This document shows positions 8,036-16,298 of a DNA stretch of 32,145 nucleotides, piece after piece. This stretch comes from an uncultured Rhizobiaceae group bacterium (GTDB taxonomy: Bacteria > Pseudomonadota > Alphaproteobacteria > Rhizobiales > Rhizobiaceae): assembly GCA_937944075.1 (NCBI GenBank), contig CALDZZ010000025.1, positions 1-32,145 on the forward strand, in the 5' to 3' direction. Below the pieces are notes generated by a model. It was not told the origin of the DNA and did not search any database. It saw only the letters and a program-made list of their open reading frames with translations. A program made the position numbers and the translations under genes. Positions within the stretch are counted from its first letter, which is position 1; each line of letters begins with the position of its first letter.

Positions 8036-8434
8036 TTACAGTTTTCCCTCATACCATGCACGTGCCACATGGCTTTCGGAAATGGTAATCCGAATGGCGT
8101 GCAGTTCACCTTTCTTGCGGCCCAGTTCACCAGCGTTTGCAGCCTTCGCCAGATGGTCAAAGATGTGTTTTGTCAGAAATTCAGTGGTTGTGTTTTCACC
8201 CTTGAACTGTGGCAGTTCATCCAGGTTTGCGTAATTGATGGGCGCAAGTACGGCTTTTAGCGCACCATGGGCAGCGCCGATATCAATGACGACGTTGTTT
8301 TCATCCAGTTGCTCGGAGATAAAACAGGCATCCACGACGAAAGTAGCGCCATGCATGGCTTGTGCGGGTCCAAAAAATTCACCTTTGAATGAGTGTGCAA
8401 TCATGATGTGATCGCGAACTTCTACTGCGTGCAA
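8036..8434 (-). CDS. PTPS/QueD-fold protein lacking the usual catalytic residues
   Basis: About 132 residues, the size of a 6-pyruvoyl-tetrahydropterin synthase/QueD monomer. The start is TTG at 8434, chosen because AGGAGA sits six bases upstream and longer frames would overlap the upstream gene. Retained family features are the first His (IMIAHSF, residue 14), MHGATFVVDA (His 28), the TTTEFL segment and the C-terminal ESHVARAWYE with the substrate-binding Glu. By eye, the catalytic Cys position is Ala 24, the second His of HGH is Ala 30, and the D-H-x-x-L-N segment reads N-Y-A-N-L-D-E. It therefore belongs to a divergent branch, commonly labelled 6-carboxytetrahydropterin synthase, that may do different chemistry or bind a pterin only. 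It is in an operon with a dehydrogenase, glycosyltransferase and methyltransferase. Confidence 0.85.
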   Translation of the reverse strand: MHAVEVRDHIMIAHSFKGEFFGPAQAMHGATFVVDACFISEQLDENNVVIDIGAAHGALKAVLAPINYANLDELPQFKGENTTTEFLTKHIFDHLAKAANAGELGRKKGELHAIRITISESHVARAWYEGKL

Positions 8435-8486
8435 GGGACGTCTCCTGAGTATTGGTTGGATATGCTTTAATCGATTATGCCAAGGA

Positions 8487-9524
8487 TTATCGCATCTGTT
8501 GGTAGTTGACCAGTTGGCAAAGAATATTGCTATCTGCACTAAATATGTCATCAAGATGGTTGGGCAATGCCTCAAACCCTATTCCTGTTTCAAGGAGGGC
8601 ATCCAGTGCCGGGTTCGTCAACAATTTCATGGCTTCTCGCATGCGGTCAGGGTAGTCATGGGTGTCTCGTCTTGAAGGGGAAATGTGACCGACCTGACTT
8701 GAAATAATTTGCAGGCGTTGAGAATGAAATGCGCCGCCCAGATCAAGCGATACACGCTTGTCGCCAAACCAGCTCATTTCAATGATCCTTGCCTCAAAGG
8801 CTGCGCTGTCGATTGCAAGCTGAAGACCCGATGCGGAGGCGGTTGAATTGAAAATGCGCTCCATGTGTGGTGTTGAACCCTTTGTGAAGTCGCTGACAGT
8901 CCTAAACTCAAGACCCAACGCTTCTGCGACCTGGCGTTTGTCAGCATTGATGTCCACAATCGTGGGTGTGAAACCTGATAGTGTCTTGACACAATAGGCG
9001 GTGAGCAAGCCGACCACTCCGGCGCCGATAATCAAATGTTTACTCGTATCTCCCAATTCGCCGTCCCAGGTTGCGTTGAGGGCAGTTTCCATGTTGGCGG
9101 CGAGCACTGCTGTTTGAGGTGAAAGTCCCTTGGGAAGGGGATTGCAGGCGGCTGCTTCAACGATAAACAGATCCTGATGCGGGTGCAAAACAAATACATG
9201 ATCGCCTTTATGCAGCGTTTTGACTTCACTTTGTGTTTCAATGATCTCACCCACACAGGCATATCCGTAGCTGACTGGATAAGTAAAATCCCCGACTTGA
9301 TTGGGGCAACGCATCCTGATTTCCTCGGATTCCGGCACTTTACCGTGATAAACGAGACTTTCAGTGCCACGACTTATACCGCTGAACATCGTCTTGATGG
9401 TAACGAAATTGTCATTTATATCAGCAAGTTGACAATCTTCTATAACAGCACTACCTGCCTGTTTATAGCTCAGTCTTCTTGCTCGCGCAGTGGTAACGTT
9501 TATTTGAGGCAATTGTTCAGACAC
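8487..9524 (-). CDS. MDR-superfamily dehydrogenase without recognisable zinc ligands
   Basis: A 345-residue medium-chain dehydrogenase/reductase. The N-terminal catalytic domain has TMFSGISRGTESLVYHG and VSYGYACVGEI, where zinc alcohol dehydrogenases have GICGSD-type Cys and the GHE His; here they are Ser and Tyr. The four-Cys structural zinc loop is also absent. The coenzyme domain shows LIIGAGVVGLLTAYC (G-x-G-x-x-G) and VDINADKR, fitting NAD(P). VLAANMETALNA is a conserved-looking segment between the domains. It is commonly annotated as zinc-binding alcohol dehydrogenase, but a zinc-free reductase is more likely. GTG at 9524 is the apparent start, with a weak binding site. It is the first gene of the four-gene operon, and divergent from opgH. 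Confidence 0.87.
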   Translation of the reverse strand: MSEQLPQINVTTARARRLSYKQAGSAVIEDCQLADINDNFVTIKTMFSGISRGTESLVYHGKVPESEEIRMRCPNQVGDFTYPVSYGYACVGEIIETQSEVKTLHKGDHVFVLHPHQDLFIVEAAACNPLPKGLSPQTAVLAANMETALNATWDGELGDTSKHLIIGAGVVGLLTAYCVKTLSGFTPTIVDINADKRQVAEALGLEFRTVSDFTKGSTPHMERIFNSTASASGLQLAIDSAAFEARIIEMSWFGDKRVSLDLGGAFHSQRLQIISSQVGHISPSRRDTHDYPDRMREAMKLLTNPALDALLETGIGFEALPNHLDDIFSADSNILCQLVNYQQMR

Positions 9525-9647
9525 AGTTCAGCAAAATTTCTCTATAACCTTCTCACAAGACATGGGCTTTGTCTCATTTATGCCAAAAAGGCAAGTGAAT
9601 GAGCATTTGTCAAATCTTTTGGTAACTTGATTTTAGGTACATATTAC

Positions 9648-11507
9648 ATGACCCCTACAACTCGCAGACAGTGTTTTGCTTCCCTCGTGATTGTTACAAT
9701 CTTCATGTTGTTAAGCATGATGACATATTCCTTGTCTTTGGGGGGAATTGTTTTGGCCGAGTGGGTCTTGCTCGCCTGTTTTGCGATAACCCTGCCATGG
9801 ACCGCAATTGGTTTTTGGAATGCGGTCATCGGATTTTTTATCCTCAGAACCAAAAAGAATGCTGCGCAGCATGTTTATCCTGCCTCTGCCGGTATAATCG
9901 GTAATGAGCCGATTACCAGTTCAACTGCAATTGCCATGTGTATCCGCAATGAAGACGCAAGTCAGGTGAACCGAAACCTGAATTCGATGATTGCACGTCT
10001 GGTTGCAGCCGGTGAAGGTGACAAGTTTCACGTCTATATCCTGAGTGATTCATTCGAACCAGAGACCATTAAAGACGAAGAGAAAATTTTCAGCCAGTTG
10101 AAAAACACTTGGGCTGGACAGGTTGAGGTTACCTACCGCAGACGTGATGATAACCCGGGCTTCAAGGCTGGCAACATACGAGAATTTTGCGAGCGTTGGG
10201 GCCACAGGCATGACTATATGCTGACGCTTGATGCTGACAGTGTAATGACTGCATCGTCGATCCTCAAAATGGTACGCATCATGCAGAAAAATGATACGCT
10301 TGGCATTTTGCAAAGTCTTGTTGTTGGTCTTCCTTCAGACAGTGCCTTTACCCGTGTTTTCCAGTTTGGAATGCGGATGGGTATGAAATCATATACAATC
10401 GGTAGTGCCTGGTGGCAGGCTGATTGCGGTCCATACTGGGGGCACAATGCGCTCATTCGCATGAAGCCGTTTATTGACCATTGTCACTTGCCAAAAATTG
10501 AGGGCAAGAGCGCCCTGTCGGGCTGGATCTTAAGCCATGACCAAGTCGAAGCAGTTTACATGCGCCGCGCCGGTTATGAATGTCGTGTTCTGGCTGAGGA
10601 AAGTGGTTCGTATGAAGAGAACCCACCGCATATTCTGGAATTTATCCGTCGTGACCTTCGCTGGTGCCACGGCAACATGCAGTATCTGCATTTGTTGAAT
10701 GAGCCTGGTTTGCTGCCAACAAGTCGTATCCAACTGGTGCTGGCCATTATGATGTTTGTCAGTTCTCCTGCGTGGATGCTTTTTGTGCTGGTTGGCACAA
10801 CAGCATTTATTTATCCTGAAGTGGGCGTTCAAATGCAGGGTGTTGGTCCGGGCTACACACTCTTTGCCATTATCATGGCCATGATTTTTGCGCCCAAGAT
10901 TGCTTCGATTGCTGATGTTTTGCTGCGCAAGGATTTGCGAAAATCCTTTGGTGGTGGCTTTGCCGTGGTTTTTGGCTCAATGGCGGAAATTCTATTTTCC
11001 ATGATGTTGGCACCGATCATGGCGGTTGCCAATACGATCTTTTTGTTTAAACTCTTTGCCCTTGGAAAAGCAAAGGGTTGGGCAACCCAGTCGCGTAATG
11101 CAGAATCGCTTCCGCTTAATGTGACCGCCAAACATTTGTGGCCGCAAATGTTGTTTGGTACCATTGGTGTTGCAGGGGTATTGAGTGTTGGCAATTTTGA
11201 TGCCCTGACGCTTGTGATTTGCCTTCCTGTTTTTGTCGGGCCATTCCTTGCCATCCCATTCGGGATATCAAGTTCACATGAGTTCTTTGGCAATCTGGCT
11301 GCAAAATATGGTATCTGGCAATTGCCCGAAGAAGAGCAGCCACCGGTGATTATTCGTGCTCTGGATTTGCCTGCCATTTCAATTCGTGCAGCCCATGAGC
11401 AGAATTCCGAATTGCATTCTCCACTGACGACACAACAATTACTGGATATTGATGCAGACCTTGATATTGTATCTTCCAATGTCGATGATATGCGTGTTGT
11501 TGCATAA
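9648..11507 (+). CDS. opgH: OpgH/MdoH-like glucan biosynthesis glucosyltransferase
   Basis: Inner-membrane GT2 enzyme making the linear beta-1,2-glucan backbone of osmoregulated periplasmic glucans from UDP-glucose. There are about 619 residues against roughly 850 in E. coli, so this is a short form lacking much of the N-terminal extension. Two N-terminal membrane helices (about 8-30 and 35-70) precede the GT2 domain with TLDADSVM (DxD-type), GPYWGHNALIR, LSHDQVEAVYMRRAGY and the RRDLRWCHGN (RxxRW) product-binding motif. Several helices follow from residue 365 to 550. The start is taken as ATG 9648 with AGG ten bases upstream; a TTG at 9627 is possible. The usual partner opgG is not adjacent. 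It precedes manC. Confidence 0.9.
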   Translation: MTPTTRRQCFASLVIVTIFMLLSMMTYSLSLGGIVLAEWVLLACFAITLPWTAIGFWNAVIGFFILRTKKNAAQHVYPASAGIIGNEPITSSTAIAMCIRNEDASQVNRNLNSMIARLVAAGEGDKFHVYILSDSFEPETIKDEEKIFSQLKNTWAGQVEVTYRRRDDNPGFKAGNIREFCERWGHRHDYMLTLDADSVMTASSILKMVRIMQKNDTLGILQSLVVGLPSDSAFTRVFQFGMRMGMKSYTIGSAWWQADCGPYWGHNALIRMKPFIDHCHLPKIEGKSALSGWILSHDQVEAVYMRRAGYECRVLAEESGSYEENPPHILEFIRRDLRWCHGNMQYLHLLNEPGLLPTSRIQLVLAIMMFVSSPAWMLFVLVGTTAFIYPEVGVQMQGVGPGYTLFAIIMAMIFAPKIASIADVLLRKDLRKSFGGGFAVVFGSMAEILFSMMLAPIMAVANTIFLFKLFALGKAKGWATQSRNAESLPLNVTAKHLWPQMLFGTIGVAGVLSVGNFDALTLVICLPVFVGPFLAIPFGISSSHEFFGNLAAKYGIWQLPEEEQPPVIIRALDLPAISIRAAHEQNSELHSPLTTQQLLDIDADLDIVSSNVDDMRVVA

Positions 11508-11508
11508 G

Positions 11509-11525
11509 CATCAATCTGGTTGATG
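11509..11525 (+). other. Short hairpin between opgH and manC
   Basis: Perfect six-base arms CATCAA and TTGATG with loop TCTGG begin just after the opgH stop codon. A G-rich stretch, not a T-run, follows, so this is more likely a transcript-stability or translation element than an intrinsic terminator. It lies 20-50 bases upstream of the possible manC starts. Confidence 0.3.
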
Positions 11526-11571
11526 AGTTGGGTGGGTTATTATTTGTATCGGTAAAGTTACGCCTGTTATT

Positions 11572-12984
11572 TTGAGCGGTGGTGCTGGAACACGGCTGTG
11601 GCCACTATCCAGGAATTCACGCCCCAAACAGTTTTTGAACCTGGGTGGTGAGCAAAGTCTTTTTCAAAGTACATTGATGCGGTGCTCGCATGACCTGTTT
11701 CACGAGAACCCGATTGTAATCGGCGCAAATGATCATCGTTTTCTGATTGCTGAAGACCTTGCAAGACTTGATATCAAGGCAGATATCATCCTCGAACCGG
11801 TTCAGCGCAATTCTTGTGCTGCAATCGTTGCCGGCTGTCTGCAGGCGCTTGAGCGTGAGACGGATCCGATTGTCATTATACTGGCAGCTGACCATGCCAT
11901 TCATGACATGGATGGTTTTGCACTGACTGTATCCTCTGCCATTGAGGCTGCAACGCAAGGTTATCTGATTACCTTTGGCATCAGGCCTGATTATCCTGCG
12001 ACTGGATATGGTTATATATTACCCTCAAAGGATAATGAGATTTGTGGCGGTTATCAGGCTTCCAGTTTTGTTGAAAAGCCGGATCAGAAGCTTGCCATCC
12101 AGTACCTTGAAGAAGGTTATCTTTGGAACAGTGGTAATTTCATGTTCAAGGCGAGTGCCTTTATTGAGGAAGCGCGAAAATATGCTCCCGAAGTAGTCAA
12201 GGCAGTCTCCAGAGCGCACCATGAAAAGAAAACAGACCTTGATTTTCTAAGGCTGAATAAGGCTTCATTTGAGCAAAGTCCCTCCATATCCGTTGACTAT
12301 GCGATCATGGAAAAAACCCGGCAATGTGTCGTGTTTGCTGCTACGCATGACTGGTCTGATATTGGCACATGGAATTCCGTATGGCGTAACTTGCCGCAGG
12401 ATGATGCCAATAACGCAATACTTGGCGATGTTACCATTCGTGATGGCGCAAACAATCTGGTTCATTCCCGGGACAGGCTGACAAGTTTGCTGGGTGTTGA
12501 TGATACGATTGTTGTTGTGACCCGTGATGTGGTTCTGGTTTGCGACCAATCACGAAGCGAGGATATCAAGTCGATTGTTGGCAATTTGAAAGAGCAGGGA
12601 CGTGATGAGGCTGATATGGCTCTTCAGGTTTACAGGCCTTGGGGTAATTATGAGCAGTTGGACAAGGGGGAGGGCTACCAGGTCAAACGCATTGTCATAA
12701 AGCCGGGTGGTGTGCTGTCTCTACAAAAACACAAGTATCGTGCGGAGCATTGGGTGGTTGTTCAGGGTCGGCCCGAGATAACGATTGAGGACGATGTTAA
12801 AACACTCGAGCCCAACCAGTCCATTTATATCCCGCTTGGCAGTGTTCACCGATTGGCTAATAAAACAGATGAAACGGTTGTTTTGATAGAGGTTCAAACA
12901 GGCGACTATCTTGGGGAAGATGATATCATTCGCCTGGATGATGAATACAACCGATCGTCTGGCAAAACAACATCTGTTGATTAG
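11572..12984 (+). CDS. manC: Mannose-1-phosphate guanylyltransferase / mannose-6-phosphate isomerase
   Basis: Bifunctional cytoplasmic enzyme supplying GDP-mannose. The nucleotidyltransferase part has SGGAGTRLWPLSRNSRPKQF with the catalytic R and K, DHAIHD, SFVEKPD, LWNSGNFMF and DWSDIGTW. The C-terminal cupin (isomerase) part reads PWGNYEQLDKGEGYQVKRI and LQKHKYRAEHWVVVQG; the usual run of His is reduced to H-K-Y, so isomerase activity is not certain. The TTG at 11572 is the only standard start downstream of the preceding stop, but it would remove the first beta strand. The frame stays open upstream and encodes GKVTPVIL from an ATC at 11548, exactly the family's normal N-terminus. The real start may thus be ATC 11548 or an ATT at 11539/11542. 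Confidence 0.93.
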   Translation: MSGGAGTRLWPLSRNSRPKQFLNLGGEQSLFQSTLMRCSHDLFHENPIVIGANDHRFLIAEDLARLDIKADIILEPVQRNSCAAIVAGCLQALERETDPIVIILAADHAIHDMDGFALTVSSAIEAATQGYLITFGIRPDYPATGYGYILPSKDNEICGGYQASSFVEKPDQKLAIQYLEEGYLWNSGNFMFKASAFIEEARKYAPEVVKAVSRAHHEKKTDLDFLRLNKASFEQSPSISVDYAIMEKTRQCVVFAATHDWSDIGTWNSVWRNLPQDDANNAILGDVTIRDGANNLVHSRDRLTSLLGVDDTIVVVTRDVVLVCDQSRSEDIKSIVGNLKEQGRDEADMALQVYRPWGNYEQLDKGEGYQVKRIVIKPGGVLSLQKHKYRAEHWVVVQGRPEITIEDDVKTLEPNQSIYIPLGSVHRLANKTDETVVLIEVQTGDYLGEDDIIRLDDEYNRSSGKTTSVD

Positions 12985-13002
12985 GTTATACTGGTAAAAG
13001 CG

Positions 13003-13353
13003 TTAGTTGCTGGAAATCAACGGCAGGCCAGGAGCAACTTCCTTTGTCTCGGTCATCTCTTTTGGCTGTTTTTTCTCATACTCGCGTTGCATTTTCGTCG
13101 CTTCGTAGGACTTCTCTCTCAGCGCTTTCCTGTGCTTGCCTTGTGAAATCCAGGTAAGAGATGCGCCAATAATAGCACCAATGATAAGCATGCCAAACAT
13201 GAAAACAAAAAATGGCAGCGAGATTGAAAATGCCGGGTTTTCCGTATTTAGCGGATCTATGCTGAAAGATACCCAATGCCGGTTTGCCACAGAAAGCAGG
13301 ATCAGCAGAATTGCAATGGGTACAAAGAAAACAAGATTGATTATTTTACGCAA
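13003..13353 (-). CDS. LapA-domain (DUF1049) inner-membrane protein
   Basis: A 116-residue protein with two membrane helices, about residues 6-24 (LVFFVPIAILLILLSVAN) and 46-70 (LPFFVFMFGMLIIGAIIGAS), joined by a short loop containing NRHWVSFSIDPL. The rest is a charged cytoplasmic tail (KHRKALREKSYEATK) that looks helical. This matches the LapA/DUF1049 type, which in enterobacteria works in lipopolysaccharide assembly control; whether that holds here is unknown. It follows ihfB by 26 bases on the same strand, the usual Rhizobiales order sppA-ihfB-lapA. It converges with manC; no clear terminator lies in the 18-base gap. Confidence 0.88.
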   Translation of the reverse strand: MRKIINLVFFVPIAILLILLSVANRHWVSFSIDPLNTENPAFSISLPFFVFMFGMLIIGAIIGASLTWISQGKHRKALREKSYEATKMQREYEKKQPKEMTETKEVAPGLPLISSN

Positions 13354-13379
13354 GATATTGGTTCCTGAATGGCGGTTGT

Positions 13380-13658
13380 TTACTGGTTCAGCTTTTCGCG
13401 CAGTTCTTTACCGGTTTTGAAAAACGGAACCCACTTCTCATCAACCATTACCTGCTCGCCTGTTTTGGGATTGCGCGCTGCTCTTGCAGGTCTGTTTTTG
13501 ACAGAAAATGCGCCAAAACCACGCAATTCAACACGGTTGCCCTCAGCCAGTGCATCGGTGATTTCGTCAAGGATTGCATTGACCACATGTTCTACATCGC
13601 GATGATATAGATGAGGGTTTTTGTCGGCGATCATCTGAACAAGTTCTGATTTAATCAT
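13380..13658 (-). CDS. ihfB: Integration host factor subunit beta
   Basis: A 92-residue nucleoid protein that bends DNA as a heterodimer with IhfA. The sequence begins [17 protein letters not shown] and has the HU/IHF core [16 protein letters not shown], then the DNA-contacting beta arm [15 protein letters not shown] with the Pro that intercalates, and ends [12 protein letters not shown]. The start is ATG at 13658, with AAGGA eight bases upstream; a longer frame reaching 13706 would overlap sppA and has no binding site. It lies 26 bases downstream of sppA and is likely co-transcribed with it. Confidence 0.95.
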   Translation of the reverse strand: MIKSELVQMIADKNPHLYHRDVEHVVNAILDEITDALAEGNRVELRGFGAFSVKNRPARAARNPKTGEQVMVDEKWVPFFKTGKELREKLNQ

Positions 13659-13684
13659 AAACTCAATCCTTAAGCTTAGGTTGG

Positions 13685-14662
13685 CTAATTGCCAGAACCT
13701 TGCCAAATAGAGACAAGACCGTCAAGCGGCAGATGTTCCCTTAGGGTATCTTCTAGGGCTTTCGCGTCCGAATTTCCGATTTCGATGCCGAAAATACGGG
13801 CAAATTTGGCAATGGCAGCCGGATTGTCAAAGATGCTGTCCGTTGGTCGTTTGGGTTTGCGCTCAACCACTTTCAGTTTTTCATCAATTCCCTTTTCCTT
13901 CTTGAGCCATGCTACGGCCACCTTCTCACCGCCAACGGCGTCAATCAGACCGTTCTCAAGACTTTGATTGCCAGTGAAAATACTGCCGTCAGCCAGTTGC
14001 AATACCTTGAACTCCGGCATGTCACGTCTTTCAACAACAATATCAACAAACCACTGGTAGGAATCCCTTATGACCCGGTCAATCATTTCAACCGCTTCAT
14101 CACTTGCAGGATTGAATGGATTTGGCTCCGCCTTAAGCGGTGAAGACTTGACGGATTTCACCTTGACGCCAATCTTGTCCAGCAGTTCTGATGCGTCTGC
14201 ATATTGAAAGAGAACGCCAATTGATCCGACGATTGAAGAACGTCTTGCGACAATGTGGTCACTGGCTGAGGCAATCATGTATCCTGCAGAGGCTGCAAGC
14301 GTTCCAACGCTTGTTGTTACCGGTTTTGTTTCGGCAAGCTCTCGAACGGCTTCATACATGGCTTCCCCGCCAACGGTTGAGCCACCAGGTGAAGAAATAT
14401 TGAGTACAACCGCCTTTACTTTCTCGTCGTCCTTGAGCTTTTCAAGAAGATCCAGCATTGGCTTGTCATTGGTAATCACACCGGTAATGCTGACGCGCGC
14501 AATATGATCCTTGCCAGCGCTTGAAAGGCCTGCCTTGTTGGCGCCAAAGGCAATCATGGCAAGCAGGGCAATACCCAGTATGATAAACGTGAGTATGCGC
14601 CAAAAGCTTACTTTCTTGCGCAGTCTTCTGCGATCAATGATGTCATCTGCATTTATAGACAC
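13685..14662 (-). CDS. sppA: Signal peptide peptidase SppA (S49 family), short form
   Basis: Membrane-anchored serine protease of 325 residues that degrades leftover signal peptides; this is the short, one-domain type that assembles into octamers. One membrane helix lies at about residues 20-42. The catalytic Ser is in [13 protein letters not shown] (about residue 147) and the Lys in [13 protein letters not shown] (about residue 199). [17 protein letters not shown] is the substrate-groove motif. The ATG at 14662 is reasonable. It is followed by ihfB and the LapA-like gene. The last residues, SIWQGSGN, end 27 bases before the ihfB start. Confidence 0.93.
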   Translation of the reverse strand: MSINADDIIDRRRLRKKVSFWRILTFIILGIALLAMIAFGANKAGLSSAGKDHIARVSITGVITNDKPMLDLLEKLKDDEKVKAVVLNISSPGGSTVGGEAMYEAVRELAETKPVTTSVGTLAASAGYMIASASDHIVARRSSIVGSIGVLFQYADASELLDKIGVKVKSVKSSPLKAEPNPFNPASDEAVEMIDRVIRDSYQWFVDIVVERRDMPEFKVLQLADGSIFTGNQSLENGLIDAVGGEKVAVAWLKKEKGIDEKLKVVERKPKRPTDSIFDNPAAIAKFARIFGIEIGNSDAKALEDTLREHLPLDGLVSIWQGSGN

Positions 14663-14735
14663 TGGCGTTTTCCTTGCTTTGAATGGCTTACAGGTAGCAG
14701 TCGATTATGTTTCCTGCAAGGCTGCGATCGCTATT

Positions 14736-16205
14736 TTAAAGGTTGTAGAGCGTTGAGTATTTGTCTTCCAGATAGTTGATAAGCGGCGCGGAGGATGCAG
14801 GCTTGCCACTTGCTTGTTCAATCAGTTCTGTAGCCGATAAAAGCCGGCCTTTTTGATGAATATTTTTGCGTAACCATTTCAGCACCTCACCGGTTTCTCC
14901 CTTGGCAATTTTGTCATCACGATCCGGCATGTCTTGCCGCATGGCTTCATCCAGGCAGGCTGAATATATATTGCCAAGGCTGTATGTGGGAAAATAGCCA
15001 AAGAGGCCCACAGACCAGTGCACATCCTGCAAGACACCCAGTTTGACATCCCTGACCTCAAGCCCGAAATATTCCATGAAGCGCTTGTTCCATTCTCCTT
15101 CAAGGTCGCTCACCTGCAAGTTCCCGGAAACCAGTTCACGCTCCAGCTCAAAGCGCAATAGCACATGTAGATTGTAATGAACTTCGTCAGCCTCGGTTCG
15201 GATGTAGCCTGTCTCAACACGGTTGACTGCCTTGTAAAATTCATCGGGTGAGTTGATGTTCATGTCCGGAAATTGCGCTTTCATTTGCGGATAAAGCCAT
15301 TCAGCAAAAGGACGGGACCTGGCAATCTGGTTTTCCCAGAAGCGTGACTGGCTTTCGTGTACACCCATGGAACAATATTGTGCAGCAGGCAGATAAGGAT
15401 CAGGTGCGCCCTGGCCATACAGCGAATGGCCAACTTCATGGGCTGTCGAGTAAAGGCAATTAAGCGGGTCGGCTTCATCAACACGGGTAGTTATGCGGCT
15501 ATCACCACTGCCACCGGAACTGAAAGGGTGTGTTGATAAGTCAATGCGGCCGGCTGAAAAATCATAGCCCATTTGTTTTGCTACATCATGCGCAAGCTGC
15601 AACTGGTTTTTTGTTGGGTAGGTGCCTTCAAATCCGTTTGGCTTCGGGTGTCTTGAAATGCGCTCGCGCAAGGCAACCAATGGTTCACGCATGCCTTCAA
15701 GAAGTGGCAGAAGCGTTTCGGTTCGAGCACCTGGTTCAAATTGGTCAAGGAGGGCATCATAAGGACTTTGCCCATCACTGCTTAAACACTGTGCTTCCTC
15801 GCGTTTCAACTCGACAAGCTTTTCCAGCGCTGGCGCGAACATTTCAAAATCACCAGCCTCACGTGCCTTCGCCCAGATCATCTGCCCCTCGGCAGATGCC
15901 TTTGCAATTGTTTGAGCAAGTTCCTCGGGAACCTTGGTGGCCAGGTCATAACTTCTTTTGGCCTCTCTTATATTAGCCTTGTCTTCATCGCATAGCGCAT
16001 CCTCATTGATTGCTTCTATCCATTCCGGGATGCGTTTGTCCGTATTCATCTGGTGTAACAGCGCGGCAAGAACGCCCGTTTGCTCGGCTCGCTGGGCTGC
16101 GCCCTTTTCAGGCATCATGGTTTCCTGATCCCAAGATATAATGCCGGACACCTGGCCAAGTGCTGCACTTTTTTTCATATGTTCAAGTAGGTCTGGAAGA
16201 GACAT
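14736..16205 (-). CDS. Carboxypeptidase M32 (Taq carboxypeptidase family)
   Basis: Cytoplasmic metallocarboxypeptidase removing C-terminal residues from peptides. There are about 489 residues, normal for M32. The zinc site is STAHEVGHSLYGQG (HExxH) with the following GVHESQSRFWEN holding the third ligand Glu. Other family segments are SWDQETMMP near residue 25, STHPFSSG, and IRTEADEVHYNLH. The start is ATG at 16205 (MSLPDLLEHM), with TAGGG five bases upstream; a longer frame upstream would run into the LysR start region. No signal peptide is seen. It is divergent from the LysR gene, separated by 93 bases, and is transcribed in the same direction as sppA. Confidence 0.94.
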   Translation of the reverse strand: MSLPDLLEHMKKSAALGQVSGIISWDQETMMPEKGAAQRAEQTGVLAALLHQMNTDKRIPEWIEAINEDALCDEDKANIREAKRSYDLATKVPEELAQTIAKASAEGQMIWAKAREAGDFEMFAPALEKLVELKREEAQCLSSDGQSPYDALLDQFEPGARTETLLPLLEGMREPLVALRERISRHPKPNGFEGTYPTKNQLQLAHDVAKQMGYDFSAGRIDLSTHPFSSGGSGDSRITTRVDEADPLNCLYSTAHEVGHSLYGQGAPDPYLPAAQYCSMGVHESQSRFWENQIARSRPFAEWLYPQMKAQFPDMNINSPDEFYKAVNRVETGYIRTEADEVHYNLHVLLRFELERELVSGNLQVSDLEGEWNKRFMEYFGLEVRDVKLGVLQDVHWSVGLFGYFPTYSLGNIYSACLDEAMRQDMPDRDDKIAKGETGEVLKWLRKNIHQKGRLLSATELIEQASGKPASSAPLINYLEDKYSTLYNL

Positions 16206-16298
16206 GTTTTTCCCTATGCGATATTTGCTAGTTGCATAGATAATGCGTTCCATGTTCAAAACCAATTGATTAAAACGCAAAATCAATGTGAGGCAGAT

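Noticed and set aside
8435-8575. 47-residue N-terminal extension of the PTPS-like protein
   Set aside because: It would overlap the dehydrogenase gene, is rich in unlikely residues, and the TTG at 8434 has a strong binding site.
10853-11479. 208-residue minus-strand frame inside opgH
   Set aside because: Shadow of the opgH membrane region; Ser/Thr/Lys-rich composition without motifs.
13659-13706. 16-residue extension of IhfB
   Set aside because: Overlaps sppA, has no binding site; IHF-beta proteins start at the MIKSEL-type Met.
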